Origin: Robiginitomaculum sp.
Lineage (GTDB): Bacteria; Pseudomonadota; Alphaproteobacteria; Caulobacterales; Maricaulaceae
Assembly (NCBI GenBank): GCA_015485335.1
Contig: WFTT01000119.1
Span: forward strand, 1-37,580
Direction of reading: 5' to 3'
DNA length: 37,580 nt
In this document: positions 1 through 8,778 of the stretch, piece after piece
Layout of the letters: every line of letters begins with the position of its first letter
Position numbering within the stretch: position 1 is the first letter of the stretch
Program-made: the position numbers and the translations under genes
The notes under the pieces: generated by a model
The model's input: the letters and a program-made list of their open reading frames with translations, nothing else
What the model was told of the DNA's origin: nothing
Database searches by the model: none

Positions 1-153
1 AACTAATTTACCCCTTAACTCTTCTCTACTATTATCTCGCACCAGAACCCCTGCTAGCACCATATAAGGAGAGGCCCCGCTCACCTCCCCTGAATCTCGA
101 ACCTTGGCAATACCTGCCTCACCGCTTTCGTCTACGTAGAGAGTATATTTCAT
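1..153 (-). CDS. DUF3800 domain protein, N-terminal fragment (runs off window)
   Basis: An ATG at 153 (minus strand) opens a frame that stays open for 51 codons to the window edge. The first residues read MKYTLYVDESGEAGIAKVRD, and further on SPYMVLAGVLV. An early hydrophobic strand with D-E-S-G, followed by a second hydrophobic strand after S-P-Y, is characteristic of the start of DUF3800 proteins. These are thought to have an RNase H-like fold and often occur near phage or defence genes; the biochemical function is not established. The start lies 4 bases after the stop of the upstream ABM-like gene, so the two may be co-transcribed. There is no strong ribosome binding site. The distal codons (GAT AAT AGT AGA GAA) look more AT-rich than the neighbours, which hints at transfer. 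The rest of the protein is outside the window, so the family call rests on the N-terminus only. Confidence 0.7.
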   Translation of the reverse strand, partial: MKYTLYVDESGEAGIAKVRDSGEVSGASPYMVLAGVLVRDNSREELRGKLV

Positions 154-157
154 GAAA

Positions 158-466
158 TTATTTGTCCGTGAAAAACACCCGGTGGTTTAACGAGCAGTCT
201 TCTTTTTCCAGAAGGTACTGATCGTCTTCGGGATAGTATTTGGCCTTTGCCGGATCATCGCCGGCAAATGCTTTGACCGCGTCCATGCTATCCCACACTG
301 TGATCAGCAAAAAATGCGCAATGCCGCCTTCATCGCGGCGGGTAAAAAACAGCTGTTTCAGCCCCTTAACCGAGCCATAATCCGGCGCGGCGCGCTCGAC
401 CATAAAAGCTTCATAGGCATCGGCATCCGATAATTTGGTGCGGCCGTGCCAAGTGCGTACGATCAT
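158..466 (-). CDS. Small ABM-like (dimeric alpha-beta barrel) protein
   Basis: A 102-residue protein resembling antibiotic biosynthesis monooxygenase (ABM) domain proteins. It begins MIVRTWHGRT, has a central FLLITVWDS strand, and contains a run of aromatic and acidic residues near the C-terminus. The family is usually a ferredoxin-like fold forming dimeric barrels; members include small oxygenases and proteins of unknown role. The frame is open further upstream, but ATG 466 is preferred: it has AAGGGG about 8 bases upstream, and extending would run into the preceding epimerase. Only 10 bases separate it from the epimerase stop, so the two form an operon. No catalytic residue can be named, and a general stress or quinone role is equally possible. 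Confidence 0.7.
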   Translation of the reverse strand: MIVRTWHGRTKLSDADAYEAFMVERAAPDYGSVKGLKQLFFTRRDEGGIAHFLLITVWDSMDAVKAFAGDDPAKAKYYPEDDQYLLEKEDCSLNHRVFFTDK

Positions 467-476
467 GATTTTCCCC

Positions 477-1487
477 TTAAGCGTAAAAATCCCGATACCA
501 GTCCACAAATTTTGCCGTACCCGTAGCCAGGCCGGTTTGCGGCTTGTACCCAATGGCGGCCCAAAGTGCGGCGCTGTCCGACAAGGTGGCTACCACATCG
601 CCAGTTTGCATGGGCATCATGTTCAGCTTGGCTTTTGTACCCAAAGCCTCTTCCAGCGTGCGGATCAGGGTCATCAATTCCTCCTGATTGCCGCCGCCGA
701 TATTATAAATCGCAATGGGAGCCACGGCGCTGTGGCCCGGGTCCATATGGCGGCTTGGATCGCCATCCCTTTGCGGCGCGGGTATGGTCTGCATCACCCG
801 GGATATGCCTTCGACCACATCATCAATATAGGTAAAATCGCGGCGCATCTGGCCCTGATTATAAACATCAATGGCATCGCCCGCCAAAATGGCGCGGGTG
901 AATTTGAAATACGCCATATCGGGCCGTCCCCACGGCCCATAAACGGTAAAAAACCGCAGGCCCGTGCATGGCAATCCATAGGTGTGGGCATAGGCATGGG
1001 CCATGGCCTCGTTCGCCCGTTTGGTGGCAGCATAAAAACTGACCTGATGAGAAACCCCGTCGCTTTCGCGAAACGGCATGACCGGATTGGCCCCGTAAAC
1101 CGAACTGGAGGACGCATAAACCAGATGCTTTACCTGCGCATGGCGGCACCCCTCGAGCACATTCAAAAACCCCTGCAGATTGCTGTTCAGATAAGCTTGC
1201 GGATTTTCCAGCGAGTAGCGCACCCCGGCCTGTGCCGCCAGATGGATCACCCGGTCGGGCGCACAATCTGCAAACACCTTGCCAAGAGCTTGGCTATCGG
1301 CAAGGTCAAGGCGCGCCTCAGTAAAGCTATCTTGGGCGTTCAATATGGCCAAACGCGCTTCTTTTAAGGCCGTATCGTAATAGTCATTGACCACATCCAC
1401 CCCGACAATTTCGTGCCCGGCGGCCAGCATGGCCTGTGCCGTATGAAAGCCGATAAACCCGGCGGTGCCTGTGATCAGAATACGCAA
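477..1487 (-). CDS. NAD-dependent UDP-sugar epimerase, UDP-glucuronate 4-epimerase-like
   Basis: An extended short-chain dehydrogenase of 336 residues. The nucleotide-binding glycine motif GTAGFIG is at 7-13, the serine-rich active-site strand YASSSSVYG at 124-132, and the catalytic pair Y152-xxx-K156 is in YAATK. The segments TGLRFFTVYGPWGRPDMA and RRDFTYIDDVVEGI are typical of the LpsL/Cap1J UDP-glucuronate 4-epimerases, which make UDP-galacturonate for lipopolysaccharide or capsule. The start is TTG at 1487: the codon two before it is an in-frame stop, and AAAGG lies about 8 bases upstream. Substrate preference (UDP-GlcA versus UDP-Glc or UDP-GlcNAc) is inferred from overall resemblance only. 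It heads the small operon that continues into the ABM-like gene. Confidence 0.85.
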   Translation of the reverse strand: MRILITGTAGFIGFHTAQAMLAAGHEIVGVDVVNDYYDTALKEARLAILNAQDSFTEARLDLADSQALGKVFADCAPDRVIHLAAQAGVRYSLENPQAYLNSNLQGFLNVLEGCRHAQVKHLVYASSSSVYGANPVMPFRESDGVSHQVSFYAATKRANEAMAHAYAHTYGLPCTGLRFFTVYGPWGRPDMAYFKFTRAILAGDAIDVYNQGQMRRDFTYIDDVVEGISRVMQTIPAPQRDGDPSRHMDPGHSAVAPIAIYNIGGGNQEELMTLIRTLEEALGTKAKLNMMPMQTGDVVATLSDSAALWAAIGYKPQTGLATGTAKFVDWYRDFYA

Positions 1488-1758
1488 ATGCTATGACCTT
1501 TCTTTAGATGCACTGTGCCGGGATTTTATCTTTATGCAAACCCCGAGACCAGGAATACTGGCGATATCTGTTTGACCAGCCACCATTCGTTTTACGAATT
1601 AAAATGGATAATCGCGCCTTAAATTGGGATAATCCCCCATATCAAAGATGCCTCACCACAGACCCTTAACTGTATAAAATGCTCACTTTGAGGGACATTT
1701 TCGTTCATAAGCACTCACGATCTTTTTGGGCACACCACAGCGAAGGATCTTGCGCGAT

Positions 1759-3015
1759 ATGGATAAACTATTTTCCCGGCCCGTCGGCGTGGTGTTTGCC
1801 TCGACCATTGGCACCGCCATTGGCATCACCTCGACCATTGTGGCGATCCTGGGCCTGGTGCTGGTACCCATCGCGGACGAGTTTAATCTGCCCCGCTCCA
1901 GCATATCTTTGGTATTTTTCATCCTCGCCATTTGCAGTGCCCTGATTTATCCGGTGATTGGCCATCTGGCTGATAAATACGGGGCCCGTATTGTGATCAT
2001 GATTGGTCACCTGTTATTTGTCGCCTCTTTGTTTGCGGTTTCGCTGGCCCGCAATATTGGCGAATTTTATACTGCCTTTGTGTTTATTGGCCTTAGCGGC
2101 TCTGTCCTTGGCCCCATTCTTTTTACCAAGATCATTGCTGGCTGGTTCGACCGCTATCGCGGTTTCTTTTTGGGCATTATCAGCGGCGTTGGTTATGGCA
2201 TAGGCAGCACACTAATGCCGATCTTTGCCGTATTTGTGCTCTCCGATCATACTTGGCGTACTACCTATCAGGCCATTGCTGTTCTGGTGCTGGTCATTGG
2301 CTTTCCCGCAATTTTCTTCTTTTTGCGCAATCCACCAGATCCTTTGCCAGAAAAAACCCATATGCGCTTAAAAGGCGTGGCCGAAATCCCCGGACTGACC
2401 CTGGGTCAGGCGGTTAAAACCCGGGCCTTCTGGATGGTGATGCTGGCCATTTCGATCTGCTCGGGATGTATGCTGGCGGTCTTCACCCACACAGTCCCCA
2501 TATTGATGGATCGTGGCCTGCCGGTGGTCGAGGCTACCAGCGTGCTTTCCACTTTTGCGCTTTTCACCGTGTTTGGTCAGATCGGCACCGGGTTTTTGCT
2601 GGACCATTTTCGTCGCCCCAATTTGATAGCCCCCTTCTTCTTTATCCCGGTTATTGGCCTGCCTTTGCTGATGACCGCCACGCAAACACCATTTTTACTC
2701 TTGTCCGGGGCCCTGATGGGCCTGGGCATGGGTACCGAGTTTGGCCTGTTGCCGTTTTGCCTGTCCCGTTATTTTGGCCTGAAGGCCTATGGCAGAATAT
2801 CCGGGCTGGTCTATGGCATCATCGCTCTGACCAACGGGTTTTTTCCGGTCCTGATGGATGTGGGCTTTGACCTGCGCGGCAGCTATGTCAGCGCCATCAA
2901 TATTGTGGTCGGCGTCATGGTGATCGGCACCTTGCTGATTGCGCTTCTGCCTGACTTTAAAACCGTATCCAGACTTTACCTGGACCCGGTCAAACCGGCA
3001 CAAAGCGCTGAATAG
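1759..3015 (+). CDS. Major facilitator superfamily transporter
   Basis: A 418-residue inner-membrane protein with about 12 hydrophobic segments in two halves. The loop after TM2 carries the MFS signature GHLADKYGAR. Overall it resembles the monocarboxylate and oxalate/formate-type MFS groups, which carry small organic acids, but the substrate cannot be read from the sequence. ATG 1759 is chosen because GAAGGA at 1742-1747 is suitably placed; TTG codons at 1726 and 1750 are in frame but less well spaced. The gene stands alone between a divergent epimerase and the RND operon. A TATAAA-like box at 1673-1678 lies in the upstream gap, without a convincing -35. Confidence 0.85.
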   Translation: MDKLFSRPVGVVFASTIGTAIGITSTIVAILGLVLVPIADEFNLPRSSISLVFFILAICSALIYPVIGHLADKYGARIVIMIGHLLFVASLFAVSLARNIGEFYTAFVFIGLSGSVLGPILFTKIIAGWFDRYRGFFLGIISGVGYGIGSTLMPIFAVFVLSDHTWRTTYQAIAVLVLVIGFPAIFFFLRNPPDPLPEKTHMRLKGVAEIPGLTLGQAVKTRAFWMVMLAISICSGCMLAVFTHTVPILMDRGLPVVEATSVLSTFALFTVFGQIGTGFLLDHFRRPNLIAPFFFIPVIGLPLLMTATQTPFLLLSGALMGLGMGTEFGLLPFCLSRYFGLKAYGRISGLVYGIIALTNGFFPVLMDVGFDLRGSYVSAINIVVGVMVIGTLLIALLPDFKTVSRLYLDPVKPAQSAE

Positions 3016-3061
3016 ACGGGTTTTCTGCAAAAAAGCTGTATTAAAATGTGCTTTGTGACAT

Positions 3062-3084
3062 AAAAGTGAACGCCGTTCACTTTT
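3062..3084. promoter_or_regulatory. Perfect 23-bp palindrome, probable TetR-family operator
   Basis: Two 11-base arms, AAAAGTGAACG and its exact reverse complement, flank a single central C at 3073. Length, symmetry and the GTGAACG half-site fit operators bound by TetR-family repressors of RND efflux operons. It sits 152 bases before the chosen adaptor start. A possible -10 (TATATG, 3104-3109) and a weak -35 (TTTTCA, 3081-3086) overlap its right edge, so a bound repressor would block the promoter. No TetR gene is present in the window. Confidence 0.65.
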
Positions 3085-3235
3085 CAAACGCCGTTTAAGT
3101 CCCTATATGCACATCTGACATGCGCAGTTGAACAGTCTCTATAAGGTTTTGGCGCTGCTCAACAGAATAAGCGTATGGTACATCAAAACCTGGAGAGTCA
3201 CAAGACGAATGCCGGGTAAGGAAAAGAAAAGCGAA

Positions 3236-4363
3236 ATGTTTAAAGTTCGTGCCATAGTATATACCGGGCTGGCCCTGATGGCGGCACTATTGCTGGGGGC
3301 CGTGTTTTTAAGTGCGCAGGCCCAGGATGAAACCCGCGAAGCCACCCCGTTTGGCGTACCGGTTCAAAGAATTGAACAAAACCAGAGCACCAAAATCACC
3401 ACCAGTTATGCCGGGGTTATTCGCGCACGCCGCACCAGCCAGCTGGGCTTTGAGCGTGGCGGCCTGGTCGTCTCGGTCAGTGCCGATCTTGGCAAGCATG
3501 TACGCAAGGGCGATGTGTTGGCCCGTCTCGACAGTGAAGCCCTGCGCGCCGATCTGGCGGCAGCTAGGGCCAGTGTCAATCAGGTAGAGGCACAACGCCG
3601 GATTGCCCAATCCACCTATACCCGCCAAAAGGCCCTGTTGGCCAAGGGGCATATTTCGGCCCAGCGTCTGGAAGAAATTGATGCCACACTGCTGGCTGCT
3701 GATGCAGCACAGCGCGTTGCCGAAGCCCAGGTTAAAACCTTGCAGGCACGCCTGGCACGCTTAGAGATTATCGCCCCCTATGACGGGGTCATTGCCGAAC
3801 GTTATATTGATGAAGGCTCCATTGCCGCCTCGGGCGCGCCGGTATTCACCCTGGTCGAAGACGACGTATTGGAGGTGCGCGTCGGTCTGCCCACCTCCCG
3901 TTTGGCGGATATAAAGATCGGCGAAGTTTTTGATTTCGCCACGGCTGGTACAAAATTCAAAGCCAAATTACGCGGCCTTAGTGGTAAGGTGGATACCGCT
4001 ACCCAGACCGTCAGTGCCCTGTTTGATGTCGAGCCGGGAGCTGGCACGCTGGTACCTGGACAAAGTGCACGGTTGATGCTGGATGTGCCTTTGGAGCAGG
4101 CTGGCTTCTGGGTGCCGCTGAGCGCGCTACGTGAAGACCGGCGTGGCCTGTGGTCATTATTTGCACTGGACAACAGCCCCGCCAATGATGGCCGCTATAT
4201 CCTGACCCCACGCCTGGTCGAAGTGCTTTATGCCGGAGCAGAGCGGGTTTATGTGCGCGGGCCGGTCAAAGACGGCACATTGATCCTGGCTGGTGGCAAT
4301 CAAAGTGTCAGTGCCGGCATGGCGGTGGTTCCCGCCAGCGCGAATAATTCTGGCCAGCCATGA
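3236..4363 (+). CDS. RND efflux periplasmic adaptor (membrane fusion protein, HlyD family)
   Basis: A 375-residue adaptor linking an inner-membrane RND pump to an outer-membrane channel. An N-terminal hydrophobic anchor or signal segment (IVYTGLALMAALLLGAVFL) is followed by a first lipoyl half-motif (GGLVVSVSADLGKHVRKGDV). An alpha-helical hairpin rich in Ala, Gln and Arg comes next, then a second lipoyl half (IIAPYDGVIAERYIDEGS) and beta-barrel sequence. ATG 3236 directly precedes the signal segment, with AAGGA further upstream. In-frame TTG 3128 and ATG 3209 would add a basic extension and are less likely. Its stop overlaps the pump start in ATGA, so the two are translationally coupled. Regulation is probably through the palindrome upstream. 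Substrates are unknown. Confidence 0.9.
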   Translation: MFKVRAIVYTGLALMAALLLGAVFLSAQAQDETREATPFGVPVQRIEQNQSTKITTSYAGVIRARRTSQLGFERGGLVVSVSADLGKHVRKGDVLARLDSEALRADLAAARASVNQVEAQRRIAQSTYTRQKALLAKGHISAQRLEEIDATLLAADAAQRVAEAQVKTLQARLARLEIIAPYDGVIAERYIDEGSIAASGAPVFTLVEDDVLEVRVGLPTSRLADIKIGEVFDFATAGTKFKAKLRGLSGKVDTATQTVSALFDVEPGAGTLVPGQSARLMLDVPLEQAGFWVPLSALREDRRGLWSLFALDNSPANDGRYILTPRLVEVLYAGAERVYVRGPVKDGTLILAGGNQSVSAGMAVVPASANNSGQP

Positions 4364-7300
4364 GCAAGCTGTTTTACGACAACCCCCGTCTGGCAATCCT
4401 GACGGTCTTCCTGGTACTGGCTGCCGGGATCGGCGCTTTGCTGACTCTGGGGCGTCAGGAAGACCCAACCCTGTCTGAACGCTTTGCCGTTCTGGTTACC
4501 GCCTTTCCCGGGGCTTCGGCGGAACGCACCGAAGCCTTGATCACAGAGCCATTGGAGCGATCATTACAGGAACTGGTTGAGGTCAGAAAACTTAATTCCA
4601 CCAGCCGTAACGGCCAGTCCGTGATCTCGATCGAACTGAAAGAACGGTTTCGCGGGGAAAAGGTGGAACCGGCCTGGACGCTGGTACGCGAACAGATCAA
4701 CAAGGCCAAACTGTTTATGCCGCCAGGGGCAAGCGAGCCGGATTTACGCCGCCAGCATATTGGAGCCGATACCATCATTGTGGCGTTTTCGGTTGAAGAT
4801 GAAGACCTGAGCGCCATGCCCATCCTGTCGCGGTTGGCCCGGGATCTGGAACAACGCTTTCAGATCATGGCCGGTACTGACGAAACCAAAGTGTTTGGGG
4901 CAGTTGAAGAAGAAATCCGCGTTCAGGCCAATCAGGACACCCTGACGGCACTGGGCCTGGACACCGCCGGTTTGTCGCGCCTGATCGCGGCCGCCGATGC
5001 CAAAACCCCCGCCGGGCGCGTGCGCAGTTCGGGGCATAATTTGTCGGTTGAAATTGCCGGTGAATTTGACGGCGTTTCCCGCATTCGCTCCATACCGGTA
5101 CGTACCGGCGCGGACGGCAGTGTTACCCGCGTTGGTGACATTGCTCTGGTCACCAAAAGCATTCGTACGCCCGAAGAATCCCGTGCCTATAGCGACGGCA
5201 AACGGGTGGTGATGGTATCGGCCTATGCCACCCCCAACCAACGGGTGGATTTATGGACCAAAAGCGCCCTGGAAATTATCAATGACATCAGCGCTGCCTT
5301 GCCCCCCGGCATCAATCTGGACGTCATTTTTCAACAAGAGCATTACGTCAACAAGCGCCTGATCGGGCTTTCCATCAACCTGGCCTTTTCTGCCCTGATT
5401 GTCTTCCTGATTACGTTTCTGGCTATGGGCTGGCGCGCTTCGCTGATTGTGGGCAGTGCGCTCCCTCTGACGGTACTGATGCTGTTGGCATTATTTAAGT
5501 TCACCGGCGCACCTTTGCATCAGATGTCGGTAACCGGCATTGTCATTGCGTTGGGCCTATTGATCGATACCGCCATTGTAATGGTGGACGAATACGAGCT
5601 GATGCGGCGGCGCGGCCTTGGCCCTTCGGACGCCATCGCCAAGGCTTCCAAACAATTGTTTGTGCCGTTGCTGGCCTCCACCCTGACAACCATGTTTGCG
5701 TTTGCCCCCATTGCCCTGATGCCCGGTGGCGCGGGGGAGTTCATCGGTATGATGGGCGTTTCGGTGATCTTTGCGGTTGGGTCATCCTTTGTCCTGGCCA
5801 TGACCTTGATCCCCGCCTTTGCCGCCTGGTTTGATTATGAGCCAGACCCCGATGCTCCGCATCAGTTCTGGCGTTCTGGCTTAACCTCTAAAACCGTCGC
5901 CAACGCTTATCGCGCGGTACTGGACTTTATTATCAAACACCCGTGGAGCGGGATTATTGCCGGATCGATTGTACCGTTGGTGGGTTTTGTGGCGGTAACC
6001 ACCTTGCCCATGCAGTTCTTTCCGCCCGTGGACCGGGACATGTTCCAATTACAAGTGGTCATGGCGCCCGGCAGCTCCATTGATCTGACCACAAAACGCA
6101 CCAAGCAAATTCGTCAGCTCATACTGGAAGAACCCGATATTCTGCACGTCAGCTGGGTAATCGGCAGTGCGGCGCCCAAGGTTTATTACAATGTCTTTTC
6201 CGCCGGAGCCGTCAGCCCGGATCGGGCGACCGGCTTTGTCAGCACCACTTCGGCCGATGCCACCCACAAGGCGGTAATCGACATTCAGGAGAAAGTGCGA
6301 ACCGCCTTTCCCGATGCGCGGGTGCTAGCCCTGCCTTTTGAACAGGGACCACCAAATGAGGCACCGATCGAGCTGACCATATCAGGGCCGAACTTCGCCA
6401 CGCTGGACCGCATTGGGTCACAATTGCGTGCAATTCTGTCCCGTACGCCCGGCATCACCTATACCGCCTCGGATTTGCAAATGGGCGAGCCTGTGGCCCA
6501 GATCAACGCCGACGAAACCGCCGCCCGGCGCGCCGGCATGGCGCTGACCGAAATGGCGCGGCAAATCAATGATGCCTTCGAAGGGGTTACTGGCGGCAGT
6601 GTACAGGAAGGCGTAGAACGCATTCCTGTGCGTGTGATTGCCAGCGACACTTTACGCAGCGACCTGGCCAATGCCGGTTCTTTAGCTCTGCCTTCGGCCC
6701 GCAATCTGGGCACATTGGGCACCCCCAGTGACGCCCTGGGCGAGGTAGTTCTGGTCCCCAAGATTTCGGTGATCAAGCGTCTGAACGGACGACGGATCAA
6801 CAAGATCAGTGCCTATCTGGAGCCCTATTTGCTGCCTGATACTGTGCAGCAGGACTTCAATCGGCGCTTGGCGGCTAGTGGTTTTGTGCTGCCCGATGGT
6901 TATCAGCTTAGCATTGGTGGCGAGGCCGAAGAACGCAATGATGCCATGGGCAATCTGTTATCCTCAGCCTTACCCTTGCTAATCCTGATTGTCGGGGCGG
7001 TGGTGTTGGCGTTTAATTCCTTTTCCTATGCAGGCATAGTCGGCATGAATGGGTTTTTATCCGTCGGGCTGGCGCTTTTTGGGGTCTGGTTTTTTGGCCA
7101 GACCATGGGTTTTATGGCCATTGTCGGGGTGATGGGTCTGGTGGGGCTGGCCATTAATGGCACCATTGTGGTGCTCTCGGCACTCAAAGCCAATGAAAAG
7201 GCCAAGGCCGGCTGTCCCGTGCAAACCCGCGAAACCGTGGTGGATGCCACCCGCCATATCATCGCCACCACCCTGACTACCATTGGCGGCTTCATTCCGC

Positions 7301-7530
7301 TTTTGATATTTGGTGACAGTTTTTGGGGCCCCCTGGCCACGGCCATTGCCGGCGGCGTAGCCGGATCGGCGGTGCTGGCTCTGATTACTGCCCCGGCGGC
7401 CTTTGTCCTGTTGGCGCGGGCTCGTCATAAAAACAAGGTCCGGGTGGCCAAGATCAAAGAGAGTAAAAAACTGGCGGTTGCCAAAATGCGCGAAGCCTTA
7501 AAGGCCGCCCATGCCAGAAGCCGTGGCTAG
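4360..7530 (+). CDS. RND family efflux pump, inner-membrane permease
   Basis: A 1056-residue proton-driven exporter of the AcrB/hydrophobe superfamily with the normal length and layout: TM1, a large periplasmic domain, a TM2-6 block, a second periplasmic domain and a TM8-12 block. TM4 reads GLLIDTAIVMVDEYE, placing an acidic residue at D403 where AcrB has the first of its DD pair; the second position is T404. The C-terminal block includes GLVGLAINGTIVVLSALKA. The last 40 residues are a basic cytoplasmic tail. It is coupled to the adaptor by a 4-base overlap. No outer-membrane factor gene follows, so a TolC-like channel must come from elsewhere. The substrate range cannot be inferred. Confidence 0.93.
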   Translation: MSKLFYDNPRLAILTVFLVLAAGIGALLTLGRQEDPTLSERFAVLVTAFPGASAERTEALITEPLERSLQELVEVRKLNSTSRNGQSVISIELKERFRGEKVEPAWTLVREQINKAKLFMPPGASEPDLRRQHIGADTIIVAFSVEDEDLSAMPILSRLARDLEQRFQIMAGTDETKVFGAVEEEIRVQANQDTLTALGLDTAGLSRLIAAADAKTPAGRVRSSGHNLSVEIAGEFDGVSRIRSIPVRTGADGSVTRVGDIALVTKSIRTPEESRAYSDGKRVVMVSAYATPNQRVDLWTKSALEIINDISAALPPGINLDVIFQQEHYVNKRLIGLSINLAFSALIVFLITFLAMGWRASLIVGSALPLTVLMLLALFKFTGAPLHQMSVTGIVIALGLLIDTAIVMVDEYELMRRRGLGPSDAIAKASKQLFVPLLASTLTTMFAFAPIALMPGGAGEFIGMMGVSVIFAVGSSFVLAMTLIPAFAAWFDYEPDPDAPHQFWRSGLTSKTVANAYRAVLDFIIKHPWSGIIAGSIVPLVGFVAVTTLPMQFFPPVDRDMFQLQVVMAPGSSIDLTTKRTKQIRQLILEEPDILHVSWVIGSAAPKVYYNVFSAGAVSPDRATGFVSTTSADATHKAVIDIQEKVRTAFPDARVLALPFEQGPPNEAPIELTISGPNFATLDRIGSQLRAILSRTPGITYTASDLQMGEPVAQINADETAARRAGMALTEMARQINDAFEGVTGGSVQEGVERIPVRVIASDTLRSDLANAGSLALPSARNLGTLGTPSDALGEVVLVPKISVIKRLNGRRINKISAYLEPYLLPDTVQQDFNRRLAASGFVLPDGYQLSIGGEAEERNDAMGNLLSSALPLLILIVGAVVLAFNSFSYAGIVGMNGFLSVGLALFGVWFFGQTMGFMAIVGVMGLVGLAINGTIVVLSALKANEKAKAGCPVQTRETVVDATRHIIATTLTTIGGFIPLLIFGDSFWGPLATAIAGGVAGSAVLALITAPAAFVLLARARHKNKVRVAKIKESKKLAVAKMREALKAAHARSRG

Positions 7531-7629
7531 AATCATCAACTGGCAGTAAACACTTTGTGAGTGCCTCCCTGATGCAATCTATGCACAGAAGGCTTATATG
7601 GGCAGCATACGGCCAGATTGGAGAACATA

Positions 7630-8439
7630 ATGGCGCACCTTGTTGACGTATCCAACGACCCAAGCAGCAGTTCTGTCTGGTCACGATTGCGGGTAGAGGC
7701 AGCCACCGTGGCTGCTGGCGAGCCGATCCTGGCCTCCATGCTGCATGCGGTTATCCTCAACCATGACCGGCTGGAGGATGCTCTTTCTTATCTGCTGGCC
7801 TCTAAAATCGGCGGCGAGAACATGAATGTCATGCAGGTGCGTGAGATTTGCGATCACGCCCTTCGTGAAGATCCCACCATCATCACCAAGGTGGAGGCTG
7901 ATGCCCTGGCGGTGCTGGAACGCGATCCCGCCTGCAAGGGATTTTTACAAACCTTTTTGTACTATAAGGGATTTCTGGCGCTGCAGGCACAACGCATTTC
8001 CCATCAGCTCTGGCATGATGAACGTCAAACCCTGGCGCTGTATATGCAAAGCCGGGTCTCGGAACTGTTTGCCATTGATATTCACCCAGCCACCCGCATT
8101 GGCTCGGGCATTATGATGGACCATGCCACCGGCATCGTCATTGGCGAAACTGCACAAGTAGGTAATGATGTTTCCATCATGCAAGATGTTACCCTGGGCG
8201 GAACCGGATCCCATCGCGGCGATCGCCATCCCAAGATTATGGACGGTGTTCTGGTTGGTGCAGGGGCCAAGGTGTTGGGCAATATTACCGTGGGCGATCA
8301 TGCGCGCATTGCCGCCTGTTCGGTGGTGCTCAAAGATGTCCCTCCCGGCTGCACTGTGGCTGGCATTCCGGCTAAACCCGTGGGCGAGTGCTGTCCGGAA
8401 CCAGCCAAAAGCATGAATCATATGCTGGAAGAGGATTGA
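7630..8439 (+). CDS. cysE: Serine O-acetyltransferase
   Basis: Transfers acetyl from acetyl-CoA to L-serine, giving O-acetylserine for cysteine synthesis in the cytoplasm. The protein is 269 residues, the usual proteobacterial length. An N-terminal helical SAT domain (about 15-140) precedes a left-handed parallel beta-helix of hexapeptide repeats. The active-site segments FAIDIHP (Asp150) and MMDHATG (His165) correspond to the catalytic Asp and His of E. coli CysE, and VTLGGTG and GDRHPKI are conserved. ATG 7630 has GGAGA at 7620-7624; TTG 7618 is in frame but overlaps that site. The family's C-terminal tail usually binds cysteine synthase through a terminal Ile; this one ends in EED, so that contact may be absent. 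Confidence 0.95.
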   Translation: MAHLVDVSNDPSSSSVWSRLRVEAATVAAGEPILASMLHAVILNHDRLEDALSYLLASKIGGENMNVMQVREICDHALREDPTIITKVEADALAVLERDPACKGFLQTFLYYKGFLALQAQRISHQLWHDERQTLALYMQSRVSELFAIDIHPATRIGSGIMMDHATGIVIGETAQVGNDVSIMQDVTLGGTGSHRGDRHPKIMDGVLVGAGAKVLGNITVGDHARIAACSVVLKDVPPGCTVAGIPAKPVGECCPEPAKSMNHMLEED

Positions 8440-8506
8440 AGCACCAAGACGGAAGCTTTAGCCTGTATGTGATTCAAAACCGCACCCTTTGGCGCCGGAG
8501 AGACCT

Positions 8507-8722
8507 ATGACCAACGAAGAAATTGCCCGCCTGCAGAATTACCTGTGCAAAAAGGTAAATCCGGCCATCACCTTGCGCCGTCGCGGCAAAAAGGACGATT
8601 CGGTTGAGGCCTATATTGGAGAAGAATTTTTCGCCCTCCTGTTCAAGGATGACGAAGACCCGTCCGATATTTCCTATAATCTGGATATGGCCATCCTGGC
8701 GATGGACCTGGACGAAGCCTGA
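8507..8722 (+). CDS. DUF3126 family small protein
   Basis: A 71-residue acidic protein beginning MTNEEIARLQNYLCKKVN, with a predicted helix followed by strands around SVEAYIGEEFFALLFKDDED. It matches the pattern of DUF3126, a small alphaproteobacterial family commonly found beside cysE; its function is unknown. ATG 8507 follows GGAGAG at 8497-8502, and the frame begins 67 bases after the cysE stop on the same strand, so co-transcription is likely. No catalytic motif is visible. A small cytoplasmic partner or regulatory role is possible but unsupported. Confidence 0.8.
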   Translation: MTNEEIARLQNYLCKKVNPAITLRRRGKKDDSVEAYIGEEFFALLFKDDEDPSDISYNLDMAILAMDLDEA

Positions 8723-8778
8723 GGATATTCTTTTTGCGAGGGACGTAGACGGCTTAGGCCGTAAACGTGGAGGCATGT

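Noticed and set aside
435-1367. A 310-codon open frame on the plus strand
   Set aside because: It is antisense to the epimerase, has no recognisable domain, and is rich in His, Gly, Arg and Ile as expected from reading opposite a GC-rich gene.
7531-7629. Possible promoter for cysE (TTGTGA at 7555-7560)
   Set aside because: No -10 box at a proper distance; the match is too weak to list.
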